A stretch of DNA of 64,000 nucleotides from Bacteroidales bacterium (GCA_017415715.1 JAFQFD010000003.1:1-64000); one strand, 5' to 3'. Numbered from the stretch's first letter, positions 53,416 to 62,078 are shown. Numbers and translations: made by a program. The notes: generated by a model from the sequence alone, not told the origin.

Positions 53416-54624
53416 ATGAGACGGAATGTTGTAATGGCTATGGCGCTTATGGCGTCTGTTTCCTGTGGACTGCAGGAGATAGGGGGAGAAGAATCCGGTA
53501 AAGAGGATGTCTGGCTTGGGCCGGGAGTCGGGATATCACAGGGAAATACTGAGTCGATCCGCAAGACGGTATGGTATCTTACTGGCATGGATTATCCTGA
53601 GGGATATGACTGGCGGGCGGATGCCGAGGTCGGAATGGTCAAATGTTCTCTGGTCGTATATGCAAACGGGGTCCCTATGATGAAGGTGCCTGTAGGGGAT
53701 GCCTATGAGACATCATCGGCCCCTGACATGCACCGTTTGATAGATGGGGATCTGTATACTGATTATTCGACAGACTCCACGACGGTGATCAAGAAGAACG
53801 GCAAGCTGCTTTTCCGTTATTCAGGAAGGGAGATGATGGTAGGAATGGCTGTAGACGGAGATGACGTGTACACTCTTGGGCAGTCACGCTCCGGGCGTGG
53901 GTTTTCATATAGAAAGAATGGAGAGATATTGTTTGAACATCCTTCCGGCAGACTTTTCGATCATTTCGAAAAGTCCGCTGCAGGTGTTTTCTTTGCCTAT
54001 TCGGAGGAAATATTGTTCTCCGGGAGATTGATTGAACGATATTATGTTTATTCCGAAGACTCGGTAAGGCAGATTGCAGTCAGGGAGGATGTCAAGAAGG
54101 TCTGGGACGTGGCGGTCACTGACGGAACGGTCCGATATCTTGCATCGCTGGTGGGAATTTCCAATCCTGTGTTGATTCACGGAGATGATTCAATGGCTGT
54201 TCTTGATGTATCCAATGGTTCTTCAGTCAAGTCATGTCGTTTTGTTCCAGGATTGCAGGATGTTGTCGAAGGGGTTGTCAGGCAGCCGACCGGTGTGATG
54301 TCAAGCTATATCTGGCGGTCTTCGTCAGTGGATACAATGTTTCCGCTGGGTCTGATGGTTTCGGCGATATGCTCATGGGAAGACGGCATATGCTGCACTC
54401 TGACCCGCCAGAAGGAGGGGCTAGGCATGATTTCACGCTGCGGTGAACTGTTTCAGGTGCCTGTCGGGTATTCGGTGATGGGGGCAAGTCCGATCGCTGT
54501 AGTTGACGGCATATTGCATGTCGGCCTGACTTCTTCGATAGAAGGCAGGCCGGCAGTATGGAAGGATGGTGAAGTCCATCCTCTTGATTTCAATGGATTT
54601 ATATCGAATATAACAGCAGATTAG
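53416..54624 (+). CDS. hypothetical lipoprotein, WG/propeller-like
   Basis: 402 aa lipoprotein (MRRNVVMAMALMASVSC). I do not recognise a family. The sequence has recurring short strand pairs of the form D..VYTLGQ, GFSYRKNGEILFEH, PAVWKDGEVHPLDF. These resemble WG-type or beta-propeller blades, in which a value is read out next to a Lys-Asn-Gly turn. It ends in a 4-base convergent overlap with tsaE. A surface role is inferred only from the lipobox. Confidence 0.6.
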   Translation: MRRNVVMAMALMASVSCGLQEIGGEESGKEDVWLGPGVGISQGNTESIRKTVWYLTGMDYPEGYDWRADAEVGMVKCSLVVYANGVPMMKVPVGDAYETSSAPDMHRLIDGDLYTDYSTDSTTVIKKNGKLLFRYSGREMMVGMAVDGDDVYTLGQSRSGRGFSYRKNGEILFEHPSGRLFDHFEKSAAGVFFAYSEEILFSGRLIERYYVYSEDSVRQIAVREDVKKVWDVAVTDGTVRYLASLVGISNPVLIHGDDSMAVLDVSNGSSVKSCRFVPGLQDVVEGVVRQPTGVMSSYIWRSSSVDTMFPLGLMVSAICSWEDGICCTLTRQKEGLGMISRCGELFQVPVGYSVMGASPIAVVDGILHVGLTSSIEGRPAVWKDGEVHPLDFNGFISNITAD

Positions 54625-55043
54625 TCTTCCCACGACACAGTGCGTGACTGGTCCGGATTGACTGTGATGCTTACTTTGAGGGTCTCTTCAGGGAGGAGAT
54701 CCTCAATGTTTTCTGGCCATTCCATGATGCAGAGGCAGCCGCTGTCCAGGTAGTCGTACAGACCGATTTCGACCGCTTCCGAGAGTTTGTTGATCCTGTA
54801 GAAGTCGAAGTGATACATAGGTTCTCCGTCTGCCCGCATGTATTCGTTCACGATGGCGAATGTCGGCGAACCCACAGGGTCAGTCACGCCAAGCGCCTTG
54901 CAGATCGCTGTTGTGAATGTGGTCTTGCCCGAGCCCATCGGCGCAAAGAAAGCCACAAGCGTATTGTCTCCAATCTTCTCCAGGAACTCGGCAGCCGCCC
55001 TGTCAAGATCCTCGATACCTCTGATGATGATTTCCTGTTTCAT
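54621..55043 (-). CDS. tsaE: tRNA threonylcarbamoyladenosine biosynthesis ATPase TsaE
   Basis: 140 aa. TsaE binds the TsaBD complex and drives turnover in t6A37 modification of ANN-decoding tRNAs. The P-loop MGSGKTTFTTAI is followed by VGSPTFAIVNEYM and the MYHFDFYRI segment with the conserved Asp, plus IMEWPENI near the end. Length normal. Confidence 0.95.
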   Translation of the reverse strand: MKQEIIIRGIEDLDRAAAEFLEKIGDNTLVAFFAPMGSGKTTFTTAICKALGVTDPVGSPTFAIVNEYMRADGEPMYHFDFYRINKLSEAVEIGLYDYLDSGCLCIMEWPENIEDLLPEETLKVSITVNPDQSRTVSWED

Positions 55044-55067
55044 GCCGCAAATATACGCAAAATGTCA

Positions 55068-55433
55068 TTATACAGCTAGTACGATGTCTGCATCAATGTT
55101 CAGTTTCGAAGCTATCTGCCTTGCCTGTTGGTAAGTCGGTTCCTTTTTGCCGTTCAGGATTTCACAGAGCCTTGGCGCAGTCATGCCCAACAGTGCAGCC
55201 AGGTCTTTCTGCGAAATGTTCATTTCGTGCATTCTGTGCATGATCACTGAGGCCAGCGACGGACTCTCTATTGGAAATTCCTTTGCTTCGTATTCCTCTA
55301 CCAAAGCAGAAAGAAGGTCTAACTCAAGCAGTCTCGGATCTTCTGCAGGAGTGTTTTCATCCGTGAGGGAGAATATTTCGTCTATTCTTTTCAGCACTGC
55401 CTCATATGTGCCTTTGTCGCTTATCTGTGCCAT
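55068..55433 (-). CDS. higA: HigA-type antitoxin
   Basis: 121 aa. The N-terminal half is acidic and helical. The C-terminal XRE-type HTH (about 68-118: NISQKDLAALLGMTAPRLCE, ILNGKKEPTYQQARQIASKL) is characteristic of HigA partners of RelE-fold toxins. It starts 6 bases after the toxin gene, in the higB-higA order that marks this TA type. It would bind the toxin and the operon promoter. Confidence 0.9.
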   Translation of the reverse strand: MAQISDKGTYEAVLKRIDEIFSLTDENTPAEDPRLLELDLLSALVEEYEAKEFPIESPSLASVIMHRMHEMNISQKDLAALLGMTAPRLCEILNGKKEPTYQQARQIASKLNIDADIVLAV

Positions 55434-55439
55434 AGTATA

Positions 55440-55733
55440 TTATATGTTTCTGACATCAATCCTGTCATATTCATTATGCGTGCCTATAAACCTTATATAT
55501 ACAAGTCCTGGTGTGAATTTAATTGCGGCTACCAGTCTGTATCCGTTTCCTTTGATGTTGAAGATGTATCGTTGGCTGCCTATAGAATCTACAGAATTGA
55601 AATCTTTCTTTATATCTGCGAATGATTTCCATTGAGCCTTGCATACCTTGACATACCACTCGTAAAGCGGGATTCTGGCATCAGGGTGTCTTTCCCAGCA
55701 TTCCTTCAGTTTACCTATAGAAATGACTCTCAT
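55440..55733 (-). CDS. higB: HigB-type mRNA interferase toxin
   Basis: 97 aa of the HigB toxin family (RelE fold). Such toxins cut mRNA on the ribosome. Features seen are MRVISIGKLKECWERHP at the start, ADIKKDFNSVDSIGSQRYIF, then NGYRLVAAIKF and RFIGTHNEYDRIDV at the end, matching the family order. It is the first gene of the pair and precedes higA. Confidence 0.9.
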   Translation of the reverse strand: MRVISIGKLKECWERHPDARIPLYEWYVKVCKAQWKSFADIKKDFNSVDSIGSQRYIFNIKGNGYRLVAAIKFTPGLVYIRFIGTHNEYDRIDVRNI

Positions 55734-55765
55734 GCTACAAATTTATTAAATTATCAGGCAAATAA

Positions 55766-55773
55766 CAAAATTA
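55766..55773 (-). promoter_or_regulatory. -7 box for higBA
   Basis: On the minus strand TAATTTTG fits TAnnTTTG. A TTTG lies 23 bases further upstream (minus strand, at 55797-55800), slightly too far for the usual 19-21 spacing, and it lies in the copied comM tail. Confidence 0.3.
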
Positions 55774-55791
55774 CTTTAAAAATAATATATG

Positions 55792-55817
55792 TCACTCAAA
55801 GATGTTCTGCTTGTCGA
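55792..55817 (-). repeat. copy of the last 26 bases of comM
   Basis: On the minus strand this encodes DKQNIFE and a stop codon, matching the true comM end at 56975-57000 in 25 of 26 positions. The transposase unit lies between the two copies. Confidence 0.85.
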
Positions 55818-55848
55818 CTTTGGTGGTGTGACATAAAATGGTGATTAT

Positions 55849-55907
55849 ATGTCGCACCGGTAGTCAATTACGGGTGTTTCGTGCTGTTTTGCGGGCCGGC
55901 GTGACAT
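55849..55907. repeat. REP-like unit left of the transposase
   Basis: Arms ATGTCGCACCGG (55849-55860) and CCGGCGTGACAT (55896-55907), complementary with two mismatches. A T-rich centre (CTGTTTTG) is shared with the right unit at 56873-56930. A further GTGACATAAAATGG half-site lies just to the left at 55828. Confidence 0.65.
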
Positions 55908-55915
55908 GAAATGGG

Positions 55916-56836
55916 TTATTTGTGGAACACCAGACATCTGCGTATTTGCGATTCGCTCAATCGGAATGTCCGATAGAGTTCTTCCGCGATTTCTATCTGT
56001 TCTTTACGAGTCAACTGGTATACAGAATGCCTTCCATAACGTGTTCTGGCCCATTCATCCAGCATTGTACAGAGATCTATATCGGATATCTTTCGATAAT
56101 CAGCTTTCCCGTTTTCAAAAATCAGCATTTTCTCCAAGCCATGCATGTCCACTCCCTGTTCTATGGAAATGATATTGACCGGTGGAAGACCGTTTTCGTC
56201 CTTTGCCTGTTCCTTCTCCCACTCCTCCGAGGATTTCCTGCTCATGTAAAAATTGAATGCACGTGGAGTGACATACAGATTCTCCACCTGAGGTATGTCA
56301 AGCACAGTCTCTCGGACAAACACTCCGCTTGCATTCATCTTGTAGCTGTCTGGGTATTCGGCGCGTCTGCCGACATGTTTATAATAAGCACCGGGAGGAA
56401 GCAATTCTTCATTATGAAACTTCCCGAGTTCTTTTCTGAATATGGAGTTGACCGAACAGTGCGGATAAGCATATGGTATTGGAGCAACTCCGTGGTGCAG
56501 TGCATTTCTCAATATGTAACTCAGTGCTGCCAGAAGATGGTGGTACCCAACGACTTCCATGCTGAAATGCTCCTTTTCTCCAAGTTTTCCTTTCCGTTGA
56601 TACTTGTGATTGAAATAGTGTCCATATGATTGCCGGAATAAATACATGAATTCATCCGGCACAGCAGTCTGTATCATCTGATGTGTATGTGTTGCCATAA
56701 ATGATTCTCCCAACCCTGTGGAATCAGTCTTGTGCAGAGCCAGAGCGAAGCTGTTGAAACCTCTGTTATAGTCTTCATGGTCACGAAACATGACCTCGTC
56801 GCCTGCAGACAGGCATAAATGATATGTTTTCTTCAT
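55916..56836 (-). CDS. REP-associated Y1 transposase-like protein
   Basis: 306 aa. The HUH motif appears as ATHTHQM (about residue 50) and is followed by FRQSYGHYFNHKYQRKG. The family text GKLGEKEHFSMEVV and a possible catalytic Tyr in this region match REP-associated tyrosine transposases (RAYTs), related to IS200/IS605 TnpA. The C-terminal 130 residues form an added helical domain ending in an HTH-like segment (LSESQIRRCL). RAYTs act on palindromic REP sequences. Two such palindromic units flank this gene within about 10-40 bases. There is a single copy in the window, as is usual for RAYTs. Confidence 0.8.
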   Translation of the reverse strand: MKKTYHLCLSAGDEVMFRDHEDYNRGFNSFALALHKTDSTGLGESFMATHTHQMIQTAVPDEFMYLFRQSYGHYFNHKYQRKGKLGEKEHFSMEVVGYHHLLAALSYILRNALHHGVAPIPYAYPHCSVNSIFRKELGKFHNEELLPPGAYYKHVGRRAEYPDSYKMNASGVFVRETVLDIPQVENLYVTPRAFNFYMSRKSSEEWEKEQAKDENGLPPVNIISIEQGVDMHGLEKMLIFENGKADYRKISDIDLCTMLDEWARTRYGRHSVYQLTRKEQIEIAEELYRTFRLSESQIRRCLVFHK

Positions 56837-56872
56837 CTTATTGATGCTGGTGTTACAAGTAATTGATGATAT

Positions 56873-56930
56873 ATGTCACGCCGGTGTAGATTTAGTGCTC
56901 TTTTTACTGTTTTTGGATATCGGCGTGACA
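56873..56930. repeat. REP-like unit right of the transposase
   Basis: ATGTCACGCCGG (56873-56884) and CGGCGTGACA (56921-56930) give a perfect 10-bp inverted repeat. The centre resembles the left unit. An extra half-site ACATGTAACGCCG follows at 56944. Confidence 0.65.
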
Positions 56931-56974
56931 AGAAAAGCCGGAAACATGTAACGCCGATTGCAGCCACGGTATCA

Positions 56975-58528
56975 TCACTCGAAGATGTTCTGCTTGTCGA
57001 GGAATCTGTAGGAGGCGGCTTCGGAGATGTGTTCGGGCCGGATGTCGGGGGAGGAGGCCAGGTCGGCTATGGTGCGTGCCAGTTTTATGATTCGGGTGCA
57101 GGCTCTGGCGGACAGGCCCATGTGCTCGATGATTTTCTCCAGAATCTGCTTGCAGTCCGGACTCAGAGGGCAGTATTTCTCGATCTGTCTGTTGTTCATT
57201 GATGCATTGCAGAATATGTCCTCTTCCGCAAATCTGTCCTTCTGCAACTCGCGGGCAGCGAGCACTCTGGCGGCGACAGCTGCGCTGGACTCCGCCGCCC
57301 TTCGCTCCACAAGCATCTTCGGATCAATAGGCCGCATCCACAGCTGTATGTCTATACGGTCCATGATAGGGCCGGAAAGTTTGGATATGTATGCTATCCT
57401 TCGCGACGGTGTGCATGTACATTTGTCGCCGTCTCCATAGAAGCCGCACGGACATGGGTTGGTGGCGGCGACGAGCATGAAATCGGCAGGGTATTCGACC
57501 TTTGCCTTCAGACGTGAAATAGTGACTTTCCTGTCTTCCATCGGTGCTCTGAGCACCTCCAGCACCTTTTTCGGAGCTTCACAGAACTCGTCCATGAAGA
57601 GTATTCCATTGTGTGCAAGTGATATTTCACCGGGCATGATGTTGTCCGAGCCGCCTCCGACGAGGGCGGCGACAGACGCGCTGTAGTGCGGAGCACGGAA
57701 CGGTCTCTGACGTATGAGCCCGCCATGCCGGTTGCCTTTCCCGGCTACGGAATATATCATCGAAGTCTGGATGGACTCTCTTAAAGTCATAGGCGGGAGG
57801 ATTCCGGCCATCGCCTTGGCCAGCGAGCTCTTGCCGCTGCCCGGGCTGCCGATGAGGATCGCGTTGTGGCCTCCGGCCGCAGCGATCTCCAGCCCGCGCT
57901 TCGCGGCCTCCTGCCCGATGATCTCGGAGAAGTCCATGACTCCGCTGTCTGAGGAGCCTGCAGGACCGGGAGCAGACGCATCACGACGGCGGTTCCGCAC
58001 CAGAAGGTCCTCGCAGAACTCTTCCCCGGAAAGTATCCTCAGCACGTCATCCAGAGTTTCCACTCCGAATACGTCAATATTCTCATACTCGACAGCTTCC
58101 ATGGCCGACTCCAGCGGCAGGATGCATCCCAGCAGGTTCTCCCGGAGTGCCAGCTCCACGGTCGGAAGCGCTCCCGGCACCTGCCGGATGCTGCCGTCCA
58201 GGCTCAGCTCCCCCATGATCATATACTTCTCGAGGAAGGGCAGCTCCCTCTGTCCGGAGGCCGCAATGATGCCAAGGGCAATAGGTACGTCATATCCGCT
58301 GCCCTTCTTGTGGACATCGGCAGGAGCCAGATTAATGACTATCTTCTTGCCGGGGATCCTGAATCCCATGGACTGAAGCGCCGTTATGGTCCTGAGCAGA
58401 CTTTCCTTGACAGCGGCGTCTGCCAGACCTACCAGATGAATTCCCAGGCCCTGACTGATGTTCGTCTCGACGATCACGGGCACGGCATCGATTCCGATGC
58501 ATTTTGCGCAATGAATGTTTATAAGCAT
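56975..58528 (-). CDS. comM: YifB/ComM-family Mg-chelatase-like AAA+ ATPase
   Basis: 517 aa from ATG 58528; an upstream ATG at 58576 would add 16 residues not usual in the family. The N-terminal Lon-like domain (MLINIHCAKCIGID, SQGLGIHLVGLADAAVKES, GKKIVINLAPADVHKKGSGYD) precedes the AAA+ module with Walker A GSPGSGKSSLAKA and Walker B GILFMDEF, then ATNPCPCG and the C-terminal helical domain. ComM is a helicase that aids branch migration in natural transformation in other bacteria. Its last 26 bases are copied at 55792, on the far side of the transposase. Confidence 0.94.
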   Translation of the reverse strand: MLINIHCAKCIGIDAVPVIVETNISQGLGIHLVGLADAAVKESLLRTITALQSMGFRIPGKKIVINLAPADVHKKGSGYDVPIALGIIAASGQRELPFLEKYMIMGELSLDGSIRQVPGALPTVELALRENLLGCILPLESAMEAVEYENIDVFGVETLDDVLRILSGEEFCEDLLVRNRRRDASAPGPAGSSDSGVMDFSEIIGQEAAKRGLEIAAAGGHNAILIGSPGSGKSSLAKAMAGILPPMTLRESIQTSMIYSVAGKGNRHGGLIRQRPFRAPHYSASVAALVGGGSDNIMPGEISLAHNGILFMDEFCEAPKKVLEVLRAPMEDRKVTISRLKAKVEYPADFMLVAATNPCPCGFYGDGDKCTCTPSRRIAYISKLSGPIMDRIDIQLWMRPIDPKMLVERRAAESSAAVAARVLAARELQKDRFAEEDIFCNASMNNRQIEKYCPLSPDCKQILEKIIEHMGLSARACTRIIKLARTIADLASSPDIRPEHISEAASYRFLDKQNIFE

Positions 58529-58598
58529 AATGGTGTCGTTTTTGTCACCAATTTGCTCATAAAGCCTCACAATCAACGCAAAAAAAAGAAAAATGTGG

Positions 58599-58606
58599 TA
58601 AATTTG
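58599..58606 (+). promoter_or_regulatory. -7 box for the mlaEF-like operon
   Basis: TAAATTTG matches TAnnTTTG, 23 bases before the ATG at 58630. The spacer upstream is A-rich without a clear TTTG. Confidence 0.4.
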
Positions 58607-58629
58607 GCAGTCTAAAATTTATTTTACAG

Positions 58630-59376
58630 ATGTTAAGAAAGATGTTTCATTCTGTCGGAAGCTATTTCCTTTTTTTAAAGATGGTCTTCAGGAGGCCTGA
58701 GAAGTGGAAAATCTTCTGGCGGCAGTTCATAAACGAGTCCGACAAGCTCATTCTGTCTTCAGTCCTGCTGGTCGGAGTCATCTCGCTTTTCATCGGCGGA
58801 GTGCTCGTCATCCAGACAGCTTCAAACCTGGAGAACCCGATAATCGACAAGATGTACATAGGATATATGGTGAGGGAAAGCCTCATTCTGGAGTTCTGCT
58901 CCACAATGGTGGCCCTCATCCTTGCAGGAAAGATGGGCTCCAACATAGCATCCGAGATCGGAAGCATGCGCATCACCGAGCAGATAGACGCGATGGACAT
59001 GATGGGAGTCAACTCGGCAGGCTTCCTCGTCCTACCGAAAGTTGTCGCGGCGACAATCCTCAGCCCGCTCCTCATGCTCCTGAGCCTCGCGCTGGGACTG
59101 GTAGGAGGCTACTTAGTGGTCGAATTCACACAGATAATCCCGACTGCATCATACATAACAGGAATAAAGGCATTCTACAACGGCTTCTACATCTTCTACA
59201 GCTGCTTCAAGATGTCCCTCTTCTGCTTCATGATCTCGTCAATCGCCGCCTTCAGCGGCTATTATGCAAAGGGAGGTTCGCTCGGAGTGGGACGCTCCAG
59301 CACGCAGGCCATTGTCACGGTCAGCATCCTCATCCTCCTGTCAGACCTCATAGTAACCCAGCTCATGCTGTATTAA
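58630..59376 (+). CDS. MlaE-type ABC permease
   Basis: 248 aa, five to six membrane segments. It is the inner-membrane permease of MCE/Mla-type phospholipid transport. Family motifs: GGVLVIQTASNL, LILEFCSTMVALILAGKMGS, AAEIG-like NIASEIGSMRITEQIDAMDMM. It is followed after 10 bases by the ATPase gene. The MCE-domain (MlaD) gene that normally comes third is not present before the convergent neighbour. Confidence 0.92.
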   Translation: MLRKMFHSVGSYFLFLKMVFRRPEKWKIFWRQFINESDKLILSSVLLVGVISLFIGGVLVIQTASNLENPIIDKMYIGYMVRESLILEFCSTMVALILAGKMGSNIASEIGSMRITEQIDAMDMMGVNSAGFLVLPKVVAATILSPLLMLLSLALGLVGGYLVVEFTQIIPTASYITGIKAFYNGFYIFYSCFKMSLFCFMISSIAAFSGYYAKGGSLGVGRSSTQAIVTVSILILLSDLIVTQLMLY

Positions 59377-59386
59377 TCGCAAAGCC

Positions 59387-60142
59387 ATGATCAAGGTAGA
59401 ACATCTGAACAAGGGATTCGACGGAGTCCAGGTGCTGAAGGACATCAGCGTGGAGTATAAGCCGGGAATGTGCAACATGATCATCGGCGCCAGCGGCTCG
59501 GGCAAGACCGTGCTGCTGAAGAACCTGATAGGTCTGATGGAGCCGGACAGCGGAGAAATATGGTATGGCGACAGGCAGCTCACGGCCATGTCATATGAAG
59601 AAAAGAGGAGTCTGCGCCAGAAGATCGGCATCCTCTTCCAGGGCAGCGCCCTCTTCGATTTTGCAACAGTATTGGAGAATGTGATGTTCCCTATGGAATT
59701 TTTTACGGACTGGTCACGCGCACAGATGAGGGAACGCGCTCAGTACTGCTTGGAGAAAGTGAATGTAATAGGTTCCGACAGCAAATATCCAAACGAACTC
59801 AGCGGCGGCATGCAGAAGCGAGTGGGCATCGCCAGGGCGATCGCCCTCAACCCTGAATACCTCTTCTGCGACGAACCGAACTCGGGCCTCGATCCATACA
59901 CGTCGATCCTCATAGACAGGCTCATCAGCGACTTGACCAAGGAGTTCAACATGACCACGGTCGTGAACACTCACGACATGAACTCGATATTGGAGATTGG
60001 TGACAAGATCGGCTTCATCTCGAAAGGAGAGCTCCTCTGGCAGGGAGACCGCCACACCATTCTGCAGCCGGACTGCCAGGAACTCAAAGATTTCGTATGT
60101 GCCAATACCTTGGCACGTAATATAATTGAAGGCAGGAAATGA
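59387..60142 (+). CDS. MlaF-type ABC ATPase
   Basis: 251 aa. It powers the MlaE permease. Walker A is GASGSGKTVLLKNL, the signature NELSGGMQKRVGIARAI, Walker B LFCDEPNSGLDPYTS and the switch VNTHDMNSI. The LSGGMQKRV signature and the E-P-N-S-G-L-D Walker B are typical of the Mla/Ttg2A subgroup rather than importers. Confidence 0.93.
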   Translation: MIKVEHLNKGFDGVQVLKDISVEYKPGMCNMIIGASGSGKTVLLKNLIGLMEPDSGEIWYGDRQLTAMSYEEKRSLRQKIGILFQGSALFDFATVLENVMFPMEFFTDWSRAQMRERAQYCLEKVNVIGSDSKYPNELSGGMQKRVGIARAIALNPEYLFCDEPNSGLDPYTSILIDRLISDLTKEFNMTTVVNTHDMNSILEIGDKIGFISKGELLWQGDRHTILQPDCQELKDFVCANTLARNIIEGRK

Positions 60143-60157
60143 TCCTGCCTTCTGTCT

Positions 60158-61390
60158 TTACAGTCTGACTCTCAGACCCATCTCGAAGCCGAGCATGAAC
60201 GGCTGCGCTGTCCTGATGCTTTTCGGCTGGCCGTTGTCGAAGTAGTATCTCAGGCTCGGGTCTATGTATAGTCCCAGATGATTTCCTATCATGAACTCGG
60301 CGCCTATGCCGACGTTCGCCGACCACTGGACTCCTGCCGGAACTTCCTTGTGGGTGATTGAAGTGTTTGCAAGGGCATATTTGTCTGCGATGCACTTCTC
60401 CACAGCGCCACCGGCGTATGCGTAGAAGTTCACGCTCTTGCTGTTCACGATATTATAGAATGCGTTGACAGGAATACCGATGTAATGCTGGGTGTTGGTG
60501 ATGTCGGACGATGTCGAACTCTCTATGATGCCTGAAGCATCGACCTTCTGGTACTCTCCATAGAACTTGCGGCTCAGGAGCGAATAGTTCACTCCAACTC
60601 CAAGAGACCACTTCGGTGTGAAGTCAAACTTGACACCGGCTCCGAACGAGAGCGGAATGCCATAAGTGGAGTTTGTGCTTGTCTCCTTGATGCCTGTCTT
60701 TGCCGGCGCTTTTGATATAGACGGGCGCTTGATGAGATTGCGTCGCGCAGAATTCTGTGCGCTGTTTGTTCCGGTAAGTCCGGAAAGCGTCAGCGAAGTC
60801 TTCACTTTGGCAGTCTTCTCCTCGTCCTCTCCCCAGTCTTCAGGGAAATATGTCTTCTCCGAAACAGTCTTCCGGCTTGCCTCAGCTGCAGGGTCTGCAT
60901 TTGCTTCAGACTTCTCGACAGTATCTGTGACATCAACAGTTTCCGAAGTGCCGGCCTGCTCCACAGCCTCGGTCAGTTCCATAGCCTCGGTCACTTCCGC
61001 AACGGCTTCGGCCGCATTTTCGGCACGTCTTCCTGCAGAAGCCGGCCTCACAACGGGCTCCGCCTGAGCAATCAGCACCTCTTCCGGATTCACACTGTCA
61101 GAAGTGTCGACAGGCTCCACAACAGCGATAAGTCCGCTGCCCTCATCCATTGGAACAATGTCATCTCCGCTTCCGCCAGGGTTGAGCACCAGCACTGCAG
61201 CCACGGCAGCAGCGACCGCTCCGCCTACGGCAGCGCGTCGCCACCACAGCGCGACCTTCCTGCGTCGTGCGGCCTTGTCAAGACCGGCCGACACGCCTTC
61301 CCAGACATGCGCAGGAACCTCTTCCTGTCCGCCTTCCAGGATAGACCTCATCAGGAGATCCTGATCCATATTATTATTGTTCTCAATCAT
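60158..61390 (-). CDS. membrane-anchored anti-sigma-like protein with C-terminal beta-barrel domain
   Basis: 410 aa. The N-terminal 50 residues are short and charged, like an anti-sigma cytoplasmic part (MDQDLLMRSILEGGQEEVP). One membrane segment follows (about 52-70, AAVGGAVAAAVAAVLVLN). A long acidic Glu/Thr/Val-rich stretch fills about 75-190. The last 200 residues are an outer-membrane beta-barrel of the porin type (SFGAGVKFDFTPKWSLGVGV, VNAFYNIVNSKSVNFYAYAG, LGFEMGLRVRL). It overlaps the sigma factor gene by 8 bases, so the two are coupled. Such sigma/barrel pairs occur in Bacteroidota, but the joint topology is unusual. Confidence 0.75.
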   Translation of the reverse strand: MIENNNNMDQDLLMRSILEGGQEEVPAHVWEGVSAGLDKAARRRKVALWWRRAAVGGAVAAAVAAVLVLNPGGSGDDIVPMDEGSGLIAVVEPVDTSDSVNPEEVLIAQAEPVVRPASAGRRAENAAEAVAEVTEAMELTEAVEQAGTSETVDVTDTVEKSEANADPAAEASRKTVSEKTYFPEDWGEDEEKTAKVKTSLTLSGLTGTNSAQNSARRNLIKRPSISKAPAKTGIKETSTNSTYGIPLSFGAGVKFDFTPKWSLGVGVNYSLLSRKFYGEYQKVDASGIIESSTSSDITNTQHYIGIPVNAFYNIVNSKSVNFYAYAGGAVEKCIADKYALANTSITHKEVPAGVQWSANVGIGAEFMIGNHLGLYIDPSLRYYFDNGQPKSIRTAQPFMLGFEMGLRVRL

Positions 61391-61919
61391 TTTCCTTCAG
61401 TTTTTTCTGCAGCCATATCCTCGCCCTGCTCAGCTGTGTCCTCGATGTCGTCTCGCTTATCCCCAGCATGTCGCCGATCTCCTTGTGGGAATAACCCTCT
61501 ATGGAGTATAGGTTGAACACCGTCCTGAATCCCGGAGGGAGCTGCATTATCAACGCCATGAGCTCCTTGTATCCGATGTTCTGCACCTGCGAGACCGTCT
61601 CGGCCTTCATCCCTCGCGCCGTGTCCAGCTCTTCGCTCATCTTCAGCGCGTCCTTCTTCCTGAGCGCCATCAGCGAGGTCGTCACGAATATCCTTCTTGC
61701 CCATCCTTCAAAGGAGCCGTCTCCCTTGTAACTGTCCAGCTTTTCGAAGAGCGTTATGAACCCGTCCTGGAGCACATCTTCGGCTTGAACCCTGTCCCCG
61801 ATGTATCGTATGCATATGGGGAACATACGGGGTGCCAGACGGTCATACAAGGCCTTCTGGGACGCTCGATCTCCTTTTATGCACGATCTTATCAGCTGTA
61901 AATCAAATGGTTCAGCCAC
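61383..61919 (-). CDS. RpoE-like sigma-70 family factor
   Basis: 178 aa ECF sigma. Region 2 (about 20-90) has ALYDRLAPRMFPICIRYIGD, AEDVLQDGFITLFEKL and GWARRIFVTTSL. Region 4 (about 118-170) has LPPGFRTVFNLYSIEGYSH, KEIGDMLGISETTSRTQLSR, RARIWLQKKL. It is the first gene of the pair with the beta-barrel protein and is divergent from the TPR gene. Confidence 0.93.
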   Translation of the reverse strand: MAEPFDLQLIRSCIKGDRASQKALYDRLAPRMFPICIRYIGDRVQAEDVLQDGFITLFEKLDSYKGDGSFEGWARRIFVTTSLMALRKKDALKMSEELDTARGMKAETVSQVQNIGYKELMALIMQLPPGFRTVFNLYSIEGYSHKEIGDMLGISETTSRTQLSRARIWLQKKLKEND

Positions 61920-62048
61920 TGCTATCTGTTTTGGGTCCAGAAGGGTTGTCCGACTTAACTGCGGGTTAATAGATGCAAAACGGACCCATTATGTTGCATC
62001 CTTGACACATTTTTGTCAAAGTTGTGCATTTTTCACGAATTAGTATGC

Positions 62049-62057
62049 TATTTTTGT
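62049..62057 (+). promoter_or_regulatory. -7 box for the TPR gene
   Basis: TATTTTTGT fits TAnnTTTGY and is 21 bases before the ATG at 62079. No -33 box at the normal distance. The rest of the 61920-62078 divergent gap shows no gene. Confidence 0.4.
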
Positions 62058-62078
62058 ATGTTTTATGTAATTTTGGAT

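Noticed and set aside
55922-56629. 235-codon plus-strand frame
   Set aside because: It is antisense to the transposase, which has a recognisable HUH motif; no start signal.
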